From Paenibacillus wynnii (GTDB lineage Bacteria; Bacillota; Bacilli; Paenibacillales; Paenibacillaceae): a DNA stretch of 64,000 bases. The stretch's first letter is position 1. The number at the start of each line of letters is the position of its first letter. The notes below the pieces were generated by a model. It saw only the letters and a program-made list of their open reading frames with translations. It ran no database searches and was not told where the DNA came from. The stretch is from NCBI RefSeq assembly GCF_000757885.1, contig NZ_JQCR01000002.1, forward strand, positions 2,356,001 through 2,420,000, written 5' to 3'. Positions 16,772 to 24,873 of the stretch are shown in pieces. The position numbers were made by a program, and so were the translations under genes.

Positions 16772-18163
16772 ATGGGACATGATGCTCCGTTAACCACATT
16801 TTCACCGGATATGTTTATGCGTAATTTCGCTGAGGCCCAGTCGGGATTGACCCGTAAGGGCGCGATAGATGAGTCTAACCGCTGTCTCTATTGTTATGAT
16901 GCTCCCTGCATTAAAGCCTGTCCGACCAGCATTAATATTCCTTCATTTATTAAAAGAATTGCCACGGATAACCTCAAAGGTTCGGCTTATACCATCATGG
17001 ACGCAAATCCGGTGGGAGCCAGTTGCGCCCGCGTCTGCCCAACAGAGGAACTGTGTGAAGGGGCTTGTGTGCTGAATGATACCTCCGAACCGATCAAAAT
17101 CGGCTTGCTCCAGCGTTATGCAACAGATTGGGCGATCCAAGCCCAAGTTCAATTATTTACAGCCGATGAATCTAATGGCAAAAAAGTCGCTATAGTGGGC
17201 GGCGGACCGGCCGGATTATCCGCAGCCCGCGAGCTGGCCCGTAAGGGATTTTCCGTTGTGATCTATGAGGCAAAGTTGTTGGCTGGAGGTCTGGATACAC
17301 ATGGAATTGTATCCTTCAGACTACCGCAGTCCGTATCCCTCTGGGAAGTAGAGCAGGTAGAGAAGTTGGGTGTGGAGATACGCACGGGTGTAAAGGTCGG
17401 CGTAGATGTGTCGGTAGAAGAGCTTAAATCCAGCTACGATGCCATAGTACTGGCTGCGGGAATGGGTTATGTCCCCCCAATAGGTATTGAAGGAGAACGA
17501 TTATCAGGTGTATATGACGCTATCCAATTGGTGGAGAGCACCAAGTCGGGCATTCCAACGTTGGAACTGATGGGCCAACGTGTGGCTGTCATCGGCGCAG
17601 GCAATACAGCCATTGATGGAGCAACGTGCTCCGTACGTCTCGGTGCAGCGAATGTGAAAATGGTCTACCGCCGCACGCGCGAGGAAATGACCGCTTATGA
17701 TTTTGAATATGAATTCGCCAAGCAAGAAGGCGTAGAATTCAGCTGGTTAACCCTTCCCAAGCGAATCGTTGGCGATGAGCTTGGGAATGTCACGGGTCTT
17801 GAATGTGTACAGATGAAGCTTACGGGTGAGGTGGGCAAGGATGGGCGACTTGTCCCGATGCCAATCGAAGGCTCTGAATTTATAATGCCGGTAGATGCCG
17901 TAGTGGTTGCGATCGGTCAAAAGCGTCGTACCGACCTGATCGATGCCTTCGGCCTGCGTCATGAATGGGGTGTTGTCGAAATTGATGAGACAACATATCG
18001 CACCTCCGACCCGCAAATCTATGCCGCCGGGGATATTGTCTTCGGTTCCGGTAAAGGCGAGGCCATGGTCGTATCCGCCGCCCAACAAGGCAAGGATGCC
18101 GCCTACGCCATCATCCAGCAGTTCCTCCCCCAACAGACGAGCGTGATTGGCTCGGCAGTTTAG
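16772..18163 (+). CDS. preT: NAD-dependent dihydropyrimidine dehydrogenase, PreT subunit
   Basis: A 463-residue GltD-like flavoprotein. The N-terminal Fe-S domain carries the cysteines of CLYCYDAPCIKACPTSINIP and GASCARVCPTEELCEGACV. The FAD motif VAIVGGGPAGLSAARELA and the NAD motif VAVIGAGNTAIDGA follow, and the ending YAAGDIVFGSGKGEAMVV closes the FAD site. PreT passes electrons between NADH and PreA for reversible reduction of uracil and thymine to the dihydro forms. GGAGGG lies 7 bases before ATG 16772. PreA follows after 277 bases that hold a repeat element, an unusually wide gap for two subunits. Confidence 0.92.
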   Translation: MGHDAPLTTFSPDMFMRNFAEAQSGLTRKGAIDESNRCLYCYDAPCIKACPTSINIPSFIKRIATDNLKGSAYTIMDANPVGASCARVCPTEELCEGACVLNDTSEPIKIGLLQRYATDWAIQAQVQLFTADESNGKKVAIVGGGPAGLSAARELARKGFSVVIYEAKLLAGGLDTHGIVSFRLPQSVSLWEVEQVEKLGVEIRTGVKVGVDVSVEELKSSYDAIVLAAGMGYVPPIGIEGERLSGVYDAIQLVESTKSGIPTLELMGQRVAVIGAGNTAIDGATCSVRLGAANVKMVYRRTREEMTAYDFEYEFAKQEGVEFSWLTLPKRIVGDELGNVTGLECVQMKLTGEVGKDGRLVPMPIEGSEFIMPVDAVVVAIGQKRRTDLIDAFGLRHEWGVVEIDETTYRTSDPQIYAAGDIVFGSGKGEAMVVSAAQQGKDAAYAIIQQFLPQQTSVIGSAV

Positions 18164-18213
18164 AAGAAATTCAATTTTTCTATGATGAGGGTGAAAAGTA
18201 ACGAAGGGGAATT

Positions 18214-18371
18214 TTGGAACTGGAGGAGCGTTAGCGCTCGCCCGAAAGCTTTCCGTAGGAAAGCTCGCATCGTAAGCATAAGCTGTCTCCGGATTTAATC
18301 CGCTAAGGATATAAATCAAATAAATCTGGAGACAACAGCGACCGGAAGTCCAACATTCCCCGTAGTTACGG
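18214..18371 (+). repeat. Family 2 hairpin repeat, copy B
   Basis: It shares CGCCCGAAAGCTTTCCGTAG, GCATAAGCTGT, a CTCCGGATTT/AAATCTGGAGACAACAGCG pair and CCGGAAGTCCAA with copy A. It sits inside the operon between preT and preA. I could not find clear inverted termini here. Confidence 0.75.
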
Positions 18372-18440
18372 CAATCACTGGACATAAGTATAATGATTTA
18401 ATTTTTTAGACTGGCGACAAATCAAAGGGAGGAACCATTC

Positions 18441-19730
18441 ATGGCAGATCTGAGTATTAATCTAGCAGGAATTAAGTCACCCAATCCATTCTGGTTGGCA
18501 TCAGCGCCGCCTACCAATACAGGTTATCAGGTGCAGCGGGCATTCGAAGCCGGCTGGGGAGGTGCCGTGTGGAAGACACTTGGCGACCCCATTATTAACA
18601 CCTCATCCCGATTCGCCGCCGTACACTTCAATGGGCAGCGGGTAGCCGGTTTCAACAACATAGAGTTAATCACCGATCGGCCGCTGGAAGTGAATCTGAA
18701 GGAAATCTATGAAACGAAAAAAAGATTCCCGAATCATGCAATTATCGCATCCCTGATGGTTGAGCCCACCCAGAAGGCATGGCATGAGATCGTCAAAAGA
18801 GTCGAAGCTATCGGTGTCGATGGCCTGGAGCTTAACTTCGGTTGTCCGCACGGAATGGCAGAGCGGGGAATGGGCGCAGCTTCCGGTCAGCAGCCCGATC
18901 TCGTGCTGGCACAGACCTCATGGGTGAAGGAAGTGGCAACCACTCCTGTAATTGTGAAGCTAACGCCTAATATTACCGATATTACCGTTGTTGCCCGCCA
19001 TGCCGTTAAGGGAGGCGCGGACGCAATCAGTATGATTAATACGATCAACAGTCTTGCAGGTGTGGATATTCACAGCTGGAACACGATCCCGCATGTCGGA
19101 GGGCAAGGTGCGCATGGAGGCTACTGCGGTCCGGCCGTGAAGCCGATAGCTCTTAGCATGGTAGCGGAATGCGCCCGTGACCTGAACGTTGGCGTACCGA
19201 TCTCCGGTATTGGCGGAATCTCCACTTGGCAGGATGTTGTTGAATTTATGCTCATGGGCGCTACCGGCATACAGGTGTGTACAGCGGTTATGCATCACGG
19301 CTTCCGGATCGTCGAGGAAATGATTGACGGTCTGAATAACTATTTGGATGATAAAGGATTGGCCTCCGTCACCGAGTTGATTGGTAAAACGGTATCCAGA
19401 TATTCTAACTGGGGAGATTTGGACCTCAACTATAAGGTTGTCGCACGAATTAACGAGGAGAATTGCATCAACTGTAATAAATGCCATATTGCATGCGAGG
19501 ATGCTTCGCATCAATGTATTGATATGTTGACCAACGCAGAGGGCAAAGCGATTTTGCAAGTTCGGGAAGAAGACTGTGTCGGTTGTAACCTGTGTTCTAT
19601 CGTTTGTCCGGCAGATGGGGCCATTGATATGGTTCCGTTGGAAAGCGGATTGGCGCCTATGACCTGGAATGAGCGGCAAAAAGTGATCACTACATTGAAC
19701 GGCTCCTATTCGGAAGCGGAGGTTGTGTAA
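18441..19730 (+). CDS. preA: NAD-dependent dihydropyrimidine dehydrogenase, PreA subunit
   Basis: A 429-residue protein with a dihydroorotate-dehydrogenase-like FMN barrel (about 1-320) and a C-terminal ferredoxin domain. Barrel motifs are NPFWLASAPPT, NFGCPHGMAERGMG and GGQGAHGGYCGPAVKPIAL, the last holding the loop that carries the active-site region. Two 4Fe-4S sites follow: CINCNKCHIACED and CVGCNLCSIVCPADGAIDM. With PreT it interconverts uracil/thymine and dihydrouracil/dihydrothymine in the cytoplasm. GGGAGG precedes the ATG. It is followed after two bases by the dihydropyrimidinase gene. Confidence 0.92.
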   Translation: MADLSINLAGIKSPNPFWLASAPPTNTGYQVQRAFEAGWGGAVWKTLGDPIINTSSRFAAVHFNGQRVAGFNNIELITDRPLEVNLKEIYETKKRFPNHAIIASLMVEPTQKAWHEIVKRVEAIGVDGLELNFGCPHGMAERGMGAASGQQPDLVLAQTSWVKEVATTPVIVKLTPNITDITVVARHAVKGGADAISMINTINSLAGVDIHSWNTIPHVGGQGAHGGYCGPAVKPIALSMVAECARDLNVGVPISGIGGISTWQDVVEFMLMGATGIQVCTAVMHHGFRIVEEMIDGLNNYLDDKGLASVTELIGKTVSRYSNWGDLDLNYKVVARINEENCINCNKCHIACEDASHQCIDMLTNAEGKAILQVREEDCVGCNLCSIVCPADGAIDMVPLESGLAPMTWNERQKVITTLNGSYSEAEVV

Positions 19731-19732
19731 TC

Positions 19733-21160
19733 ATGAAGAAGATCATTAAAAACGGGACCATTGTTACCGCGGCAGATACGTATATAGGAGATGTCGTTCT
19801 GGAGGATGGAATGATTACGGCGATTGGCTTGAATCTGGAGGCAGAGGGTGCAGAAATCATTGATGCGGCGGGCTGTTACGTATTTCCCGGCGGAATTGAT
19901 CCGCATACTCACTTGGATATGCCTTTTGGCGGGACCATTACGGCTGATGACTTTGAGACGGGTACAATAGCTGCCGCTTTCGGTGGAACAACAACTGTAA
20001 TTGATTTCTGCTTAACCGCCAAAGGAAAACCGCTGCAGGAGGCCGTGGATACGTGGCACCGTAAATCCGAGAATAAGGCCGTCATCGATTACAGCTTCCA
20101 CCTGATGGTTTCTGAATTGAACGATACGGTGCTGGGCGAGCTTCCGCAAATCATTGAGAGCGAAGGCATTACCTCCCTGAAGGTGTTCATGGCCTATAAG
20201 AATGTTCTTCAAGTAGATGATGGCACATTGTTCAAGACCTTGCAGACTGCCAAAAAAGAGGGTGCGCTGGTGATGGTGCATGCCGAAAATGGGGATGTAA
20301 TTGATCATCTAGTGGAGCAGGCTTTAGCCGCAGGGAATACAGACCCGATCCACCATGCATTGACTCGTCCACCGGAGTTGGAAGGCGAGGCCACTGGCCG
20401 AGCGGCTTATTTAACGGAGCTGGCTGATTCCCAGCTGTACGTAGTGCATGTTACCTGTGCCGAAGCAGTATGGAAAATTGCTGAAGCCCGTAAAAAAGGG
20501 CTGCGCATTTACGGTGAGACCTGTCCGCAATATTTGGTGCTTGATCAGACGGCGCTTGAGAAGCCGAACTTCGAAGGTGCAAAATATGTATGGTCGCCTC
20601 CGCTGCGTGAACAGTGGAATCAGGAGGTTCTATGGGATGCGCTGTGGAGTGGCAGCTTGCAAACCATAGGCTCCGACCAATGCTCCTTTAATTTCAAAGG
20701 GCAAAAGGATTTGGGTCTGGGTGATTTCTCCAAAATCCCGAATGGTGGCCCTACCATCGAGGACCGATTTAGTATTTTGTATTCGGAGGGTGTGCTGAAG
20801 GGGCGGATTTCTCTGAATAAATTCGTAGATATCATCTCTACCTCCAGCGCCAAGTTGTTCGGATTATTCCCGCAGAAGGGAACCATAGCTGTAGGCAGTG
20901 ATGCCGATCTAGTGATCTTCGATCCCAACGTGGAAAGAACCCTTTCTGCGGAAACCCACCATATGAATGTGGATTACAACGCCTTTGAGGGCCTTAAGGT
21001 AAAAGGTGAACCGGTATCCGTTTTTAGCCGGGGGGAGTTTGTCATCCGCGACAAGACATTCGTCGGTAAACCCGGAGCCGGGAAATACCTGCACCGAAAA
21101 CGGTTTGAAGCCTCGGCACCCCGCCCGCTTAGAGATAAAGTCAGTGAAGGGGTGGTCTAA
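19733..21160 (+). CDS. hydA: Dihydropyrimidinase (D-hydantoinase)
   Basis: A 475-residue amidohydrolase. The dinuclear zinc site is visible: HTHLDMPFGG near the start, a carbamylated Lys in SLKVFMAYKN, His in VHAENGD, His in VVHVTCAEA and Asp in GSDQCSFN. The enzyme opens dihydrouracil to N-carbamoyl-beta-alanine (dihydrothymine likewise). Length matches the family. It begins two bases after preA and overlaps the next small gene by one base, so preA, hydA and orf70 are one translational unit. Confidence 0.92.
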   Translation: MKKIIKNGTIVTAADTYIGDVVLEDGMITAIGLNLEAEGAEIIDAAGCYVFPGGIDPHTHLDMPFGGTITADDFETGTIAAAFGGTTTVIDFCLTAKGKPLQEAVDTWHRKSENKAVIDYSFHLMVSELNDTVLGELPQIIESEGITSLKVFMAYKNVLQVDDGTLFKTLQTAKKEGALVMVHAENGDVIDHLVEQALAAGNTDPIHHALTRPPELEGEATGRAAYLTELADSQLYVVHVTCAEAVWKIAEARKKGLRIYGETCPQYLVLDQTALEKPNFEGAKYVWSPPLREQWNQEVLWDALWSGSLQTIGSDQCSFNFKGQKDLGLGDFSKIPNGGPTIEDRFSILYSEGVLKGRISLNKFVDIISTSSAKLFGLFPQKGTIAVGSDADLVIFDPNVERTLSAETHHMNVDYNAFEGLKVKGEPVSVFSRGEFVIRDKTFVGKPGAGKYLHRKRFEASAPRPLRDKVSEGVV

Positions 21161-21372
21161 TGGCAGCCTATGAGGAGTTTGCGAAAGAGCAGCAGGCGAT
21201 TGACCAGCTGCTTTTCAAAGGCTACACTATTGCCGGCATTCAAGAAGATCTAGACGGTGCTACAGTGAAGTTCGTGATGGGAGAGCCGACGAAGGGTGTC
21301 GTATATTTGCAGCTACTTACAGCAGATGCTCGTAAATATGTAACAACGCTGCTCTTTTCTATGAATAGTTAA
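21160..21372 (+). CDS. Small conserved-looking protein of unknown function (70 aa)
   Basis: The ATG shares its A with the hydA stop (TAATG), which implies translational coupling. The 70-residue product begins with a charged amphipathic helix (EEFAKEQQAIDQLLFKGY). The strand-rich remainder includes GATVKFVMGEPTKGVVYLQLLT and ends DARKYVTTLLFSMNS. There is no signal peptide, Cys pair or known motif. I do not recognise it. Its position as last gene of the preT-preA-hydA unit, just before the terminator, suggests a role in the same pathway or in enzyme assembly, but that is inference. Confidence 0.7.
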   Translation: MAAYEEFAKEQQAIDQLLFKGYTIAGIQEDLDGATVKFVMGEPTKGVVYLQLLTADARKYVTTLLFSMNS

Positions 21373-21395
21373 ATATTTATTATACTGTGATGCAC

Positions 21396-21427
21396 AAAGG
21401 GACCTCTTTACATAGGAGGTTCCTTTT
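21396..21427 (+). terminator. Terminator of the pyrimidine operon
   Basis: AAAGGGACCTC pairs with GAGGTTCCTTT (one wobble), followed by TTTTCGC. Confidence 0.75.
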
Positions 21428-21466
21428 CGCTGTTATGTATGGAGGCCGATGTGCCTCAACACACAA

Positions 21467-21493
21467 TGATTATCATTCATTATCATGTATAAT
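21467..21493 (+). promoter_or_regulatory. Fur-box-like sequence overlapping a -10 region
   Basis: TGATTATCATTCATTATCA reads on the other strand as two GATAAT hexamers four bases apart, as in Fur-type operators. TATAAT (21488-21493) follows at once. It lies 40-60 bases before the VTT-domain gene. Assignment is by resemblance only. Confidence 0.45.
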
Positions 21494-21530
21494 GAAGTGA
21501 TAATGTAGAAGATGAGGGGAACACTGATAG

Positions 21531-22151
21531 ATGTATACTCTGGATATTATGTCATGGCTGACAGAGGATAGATTGCTATATATGCTGGAACAATATCGCT
21601 CGCTCGGGCCGCTTCCGGGTATCGGGTTGGCCTTTATGAAATCATTCGTGCCGCCGCTTCCAACAATCGGCATTGTAGGATTGAACGCAGCGGTATATGG
21701 ATTATGGCTAGGGTTCTTGTATTCATGGATAGGGCTGGTAGCGGGCTGTTTGACCACATTTGTGATTATACGAAAAGTAGCCTCTCACCGGTACCTAAAG
21801 AAATGGGCGATGCGGCCCAAGGTGGCAAAAAGTATGGTTTGGGTCCGGCAGAGCGGCTTCAGCTATGTCTTTTTGCTCAGTCTTTTTCCAGTAGGACCTT
21901 TCGTGGTTATTAATATGGCTGCGGGACTGGCGGGTATGAGGCTGCGTTCTTATCTCCTTGCACTATGTGCGGGCAAGGCTATAATGGTGTTTGCTGTCTC
22001 TTATATCGGGAATGATGTAGACCGGTTTATCCGTCATCCGTGGGAAGTGATTTATGTGCTGCTGTTTATTGGATTGTCACTGTGGGGTGTCAAAGCGATA
22101 GAGGCGCAATTTGCCAAAGCGGCACGGCGGAGCGGGAAGGGTAATGTATAG
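21531..22151 (+). CDS. VTT-domain (TVP38/TMEM64/DedA-like) membrane protein
   Basis: A 206-residue membrane protein with about five hydrophobic segments. The characteristic PLPGIGLAFMKSFVPPLPTIGIVG re-entrant block, the GLWLGFLYSWIGLVAGCLTTF helix and the SLFPVGPFVVINMAAGLAGM block identify the VTT family, whose members act in lipid transport or membrane homeostasis. GAGGGG lies 13 bases before ATG 21531; ATG 21549 is an alternative. The possible iron operator upstream is noted separately. The following aldo/keto reductase starts 49 bases later and may be co-transcribed. Confidence 0.82.
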   Translation: MYTLDIMSWLTEDRLLYMLEQYRSLGPLPGIGLAFMKSFVPPLPTIGIVGLNAAVYGLWLGFLYSWIGLVAGCLTTFVIIRKVASHRYLKKWAMRPKVAKSMVWVRQSGFSYVFLLSLFPVGPFVVINMAAGLAGMRLRSYLLALCAGKAIMVFAVSYIGNDVDRFIRHPWEVIYVLLFIGLSLWGVKAIEAQFAKAARRSGKGNV

Positions 22152-22200
22152 TGTTGTTAATGGCTATAATCTATACCACAACAATCTGAGGAGGTCTCGC

Positions 22201-23115
22201 ATGAAGTTTCGCAAGCTGGGAAGTACAGGAATAGATGTATCCGTAATTGGTTTAGGAACATGGCAGTTCGGCGGAGAGTGGGGCAAGGATTTCACTCAAG
22301 TTGAAGTGGATGCCATGCTTGATAAGGCGGGGGAACTCGGGATCAATCTGTTAGATACAGCAGAATGCTACGGGGATCACTTGTCTGAGAAGTTTATCGG
22401 GAGCTATCTGGCCCGCCGCAAACGGGAGGATTGGATCGTGGCGACGAAATTCGGCCATCATTTCCAGGGTCATCTCGAGCGGGAACAGCTATGGAGTGCT
22501 GAGGATGTATTGAAGCAGCTGGACGATTCCCTGCGGGCGCTTCAGAGTGAATATGTAGACTTGTACCAATTCCACTCCGGTACGGATAACGATTTCAATA
22601 ATGACAAGCTATGGAGCATGCTGGACAGACAAGTTCAAGCAGGCAAAATCCGCCATCTAGGCATTTCCATCAGCGCCTCCAATCAGGGAGTGTATCAGAC
22701 TTCTTCTGCACCGGGAGTACAAGCGGAAGTTATACAGGTTGTTTATAACAGACTTGATCGTAAGCCGGAAGAACAGATTTTCCCGCTATGCCTAGAGCAT
22801 AATTTAGGTGTGTTGGCACGGGTTCCGCTGGCCAGTGGGTATTTAAGTGGCAAATATAAGCCGGATGCAGTTTTCCAACCGGGTGATGTTCGAGCTAACC
22901 ATAATGAGGAGACAAGGAACAAGCAGCTGAAGGAAGTAGGCGAGATCGCTGCAAATGAAGTGCCGCGTGATATTCCTATGGCACAGTGGGCGCTGGCGTG
23001 GTGCCTGCAGAACCCGGCTGTGACCAGTGTAATTCCAGGCTGTAAGAATGTAGAGCAGGTGGTCTCCAATGCCGAGGCCGCTGATCTGGATATGGTGCAA
23101 GCAGACTTTCAATAA
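22201..23115 (+). CDS. Aldo/keto reductase
   Basis: A 304-residue NADPH-dependent reductase. The catalytic tetrad is present: Asp and Tyr in DTAECYGD, Lys in VATKFGHH and His in DLYQFHSG. The cofactor loop reads VIPGCKNVEQVVSNAEA. It opens MKFRKLGSTGIDVSVIGLGTW, as in the AKR11/12-like bacterial group. GAGGAGG lies before ATG 22201, so the longer reading from 22111, which would overlap the VTT gene, is unlikely. Substrate unknown. Confidence 0.9.
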   Translation: MKFRKLGSTGIDVSVIGLGTWQFGGEWGKDFTQVEVDAMLDKAGELGINLLDTAECYGDHLSEKFIGSYLARRKREDWIVATKFGHHFQGHLEREQLWSAEDVLKQLDDSLRALQSEYVDLYQFHSGTDNDFNNDKLWSMLDRQVQAGKIRHLGISISASNQGVYQTSSAPGVQAEVIQVVYNRLDRKPEEQIFPLCLEHNLGVLARVPLASGYLSGKYKPDAVFQPGDVRANHNEETRNKQLKEVGEIAANEVPRDIPMAQWALAWCLQNPAVTSVIPGCKNVEQVVSNAEAADLDMVQADFQ

Positions 23116-23131
23116 GTAGGTTCTAAGTTAC

Positions 23132-23163
23132 AAAGCTCCACACTTCGTGGGGCTTTTTTTTTG
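23132..23163 (+). terminator. Rho-independent terminator
   Basis: AAAGCTCCAC pairs with GTGGGGCTTT, followed by a long T-run; it ends the aldo/keto reductase transcript. Confidence 0.88.
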
Positions 23164-23174
23164 CATTATCTACG

Positions 23175-23243
23175 CCCAAGTAGCTCGTTTCCGCCCATTC
23201 TAATGTACTTTTACACTATAATCGGCTCAAGTAGCTTGTTTCC
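23175..23243. repeat. Short direct repeat, 51-base period
   Basis: CCCAAGTAGCTCGTTTCC (23175-23192) recurs as CTCAAGTAGCTTGTTTCC (23226-23243). The second copy ends on the stop codon of the class V aminotransferase. Confidence 0.6.
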
Positions 23244-24748
23244 TATATCATAAAAAGATCGCGAATTTTGGACTCGGACGGCTTCCCGACACTCTTGTGC
23301 TCCCAGCTATTTGTTATGGGATTATAGTGGTAATCCCTTTGCCACTCCATGATGTGATGGGTGATTGATCTTAGGGCAGCTACAATCGTATAAACTTCCA
23401 GCTCCGTCATAATCGGGTGAAGGGAAATGCGGACCCAGCCCGGTCTTTCCGACTGATCGCCTGTATTCAGAGTCTCTGAAATTTGAGAGGACAGCTTCTT
23501 GCCAATACCAAGCAGATAGTGACCATAAGGACCGGCGCAGGCGCAGCCTCCACGGGCTTGAATCCCGAAGCGGTCATTGAGCAGCTGGGCAACGAGGTTG
23601 TAATGAATGTTCTTTAGCGTAAAAGAAACGATGCCCAGTCGCTCGGTATGGTCGCCTGCCAAGATTACCAAGCCGGGTATAGTATCCAGACCCTGAAGCA
23701 GCTTCTCACACAGCTCCCGTTCGCGAACTCTTATATATTCAACTTTCATAGCTTCTTTCAGATTAAGACAAAGAGCTGTTCGAAAGGCTGCCAAGAATCC
23801 AGGTGTTCCTCCGTCCTCACGGGCTTCAATATCCCTTGTATAACATCTTCCGCCCCAAGGATTTACCCATACGACGGTTCCTCCGCCCGGTTCATCGGGG
23901 AAACGGCGGTTGTACAGCTCAGCATCAAATATAAGGATTCCGCCTGTGCCCGGGCCTCCCAGGAATTTGTGGGGAGAGAAAAAGATGGCATCCAGCTTCT
24001 CCGATGGAGATGGAGGATGCATGTCTATATCTGTATAGGGAGCGCTGGCGGCACAATCTACAAAACAATACCCCCCATGCTTGTGCATAACAGCAGCGAG
24101 CTTATGATAGGGTGTTTCCATACCGGTTACATTAGAGCATGCCGTGAAGCTTCCAATCTTAAAGCGTCGAGTGCGATAAAGATGAAGGATATCATCAAGC
24201 TGTGTGGGGTCGACACTGCCACCTTCTCCAGGAGGTACAACAACCAACTCCCCGATACTCTCCTGCCACGGCAGAATATTGGAATGATGCTCCATATGAC
24301 TAATAAAAATAACCGGTCGATCCTCCGGCGCTATCATCATTTGTTCCTGAAACCACTCTGGTTTATTCAGACCGAGAATCCGCTGCAGCTTATTAATGGC
24401 TCCTGTTGTGCCGTAGCCGCAGAACAGGAGCGCATCATCCGCTGTAGCGTGGACATGTCTTTTAATAATACTGCGGGCTTCATTGTAGGCTAGGGTCATC
24501 GTAAGCCCGGTAGTATTGGATTCAGTATGCGGGTTAGCGACATAGGGGCCAAAGGTCTCCAAGAGACGGCGTTCAATAGGCTCATACAGACGACCGCTTG
24601 CGGTCCAGTCGGCGTACAGCAAGGGCTGTCTACCATACGGGGTGGTAATGAAGTGTCTTATGCCAATAGTATGTTCACGAAAAGGCCTGAAATGCTCTTG
24701 CAGCGAAGTTGGTGCATCCGTAGAAGAAGCGGGAATGATACTTAGCAT
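23243..24748 (-). CDS. Class V aminotransferase / cysteine-desulfurase-like PLP enzyme
   Basis: A 501-residue fold-type I PLP enzyme. The N-terminal YADWTASGRLYEPIE, FCGYGTTGAINK (phosphate cup), the HMEHHSN block, FVDCAASAPYTDID and the PLP Lys K261 in FFSPHKFLGGPGTGG are all present. Near residue 405 ARGGCACAGPYGH places two cysteines in the loop that bears the persulfide Cys in cysteine desulfurases. Whether it removes sulfur from cysteine or handles another amino acid is open. ATG 24748 has GGAGGG 8 bases upstream. It lies downstream of a DsrE-like gene, which favours a sulfur role. Confidence 0.83.
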   Translation of the reverse strand: MLSIIPASSTDAPTSLQEHFRPFREHTIGIRHFITTPYGRQPLLYADWTASGRLYEPIERRLLETFGPYVANPHTESNTTGLTMTLAYNEARSIIKRHVHATADDALLFCGYGTTGAINKLQRILGLNKPEWFQEQMMIAPEDRPVIFISHMEHHSNILPWQESIGELVVVPPGEGGSVDPTQLDDILHLYRTRRFKIGSFTACSNVTGMETPYHKLAAVMHKHGGYCFVDCAASAPYTDIDMHPPSPSEKLDAIFFSPHKFLGGPGTGGILIFDAELYNRRFPDEPGGGTVVWVNPWGGRCYTRDIEAREDGGTPGFLAAFRTALCLNLKEAMKVEYIRVRERELCEKLLQGLDTIPGLVILAGDHTERLGIVSFTLKNIHYNLVAQLLNDRFGIQARGGCACAGPYGHYLLGIGKKLSSQISETLNTGDQSERPGWVRISLHPIMTELEVYTIVAALRSITHHIMEWQRDYHYNPITNSWEHKSVGKPSESKIRDLFMI

Positions 24749-24873
24749 GGGACAATCCCTCCAGCCAGCAGTTTCTCCGAGAAACGGTGCCATCTCGTAA
24801 AAGGACGGCGCAGTCGTTTCTTCTTGGCCTCAGTATATGCCTGCTCGAGGGAATAGGTTAATGCCCATATGGA

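Noticed and set aside
16558-16782. 74-residue open frame in the pucR-preT divergent region
   Set aside because: It runs through AT-rich promoter-like sequence and a palindrome, has no ribosome site, low-complexity residues and overlaps the preT start.
17747-18385. 212-residue minus-strand open frame opposite the preT 3' end
   Set aside because: It extends from repeat copy B into preT antisense and has no family features.
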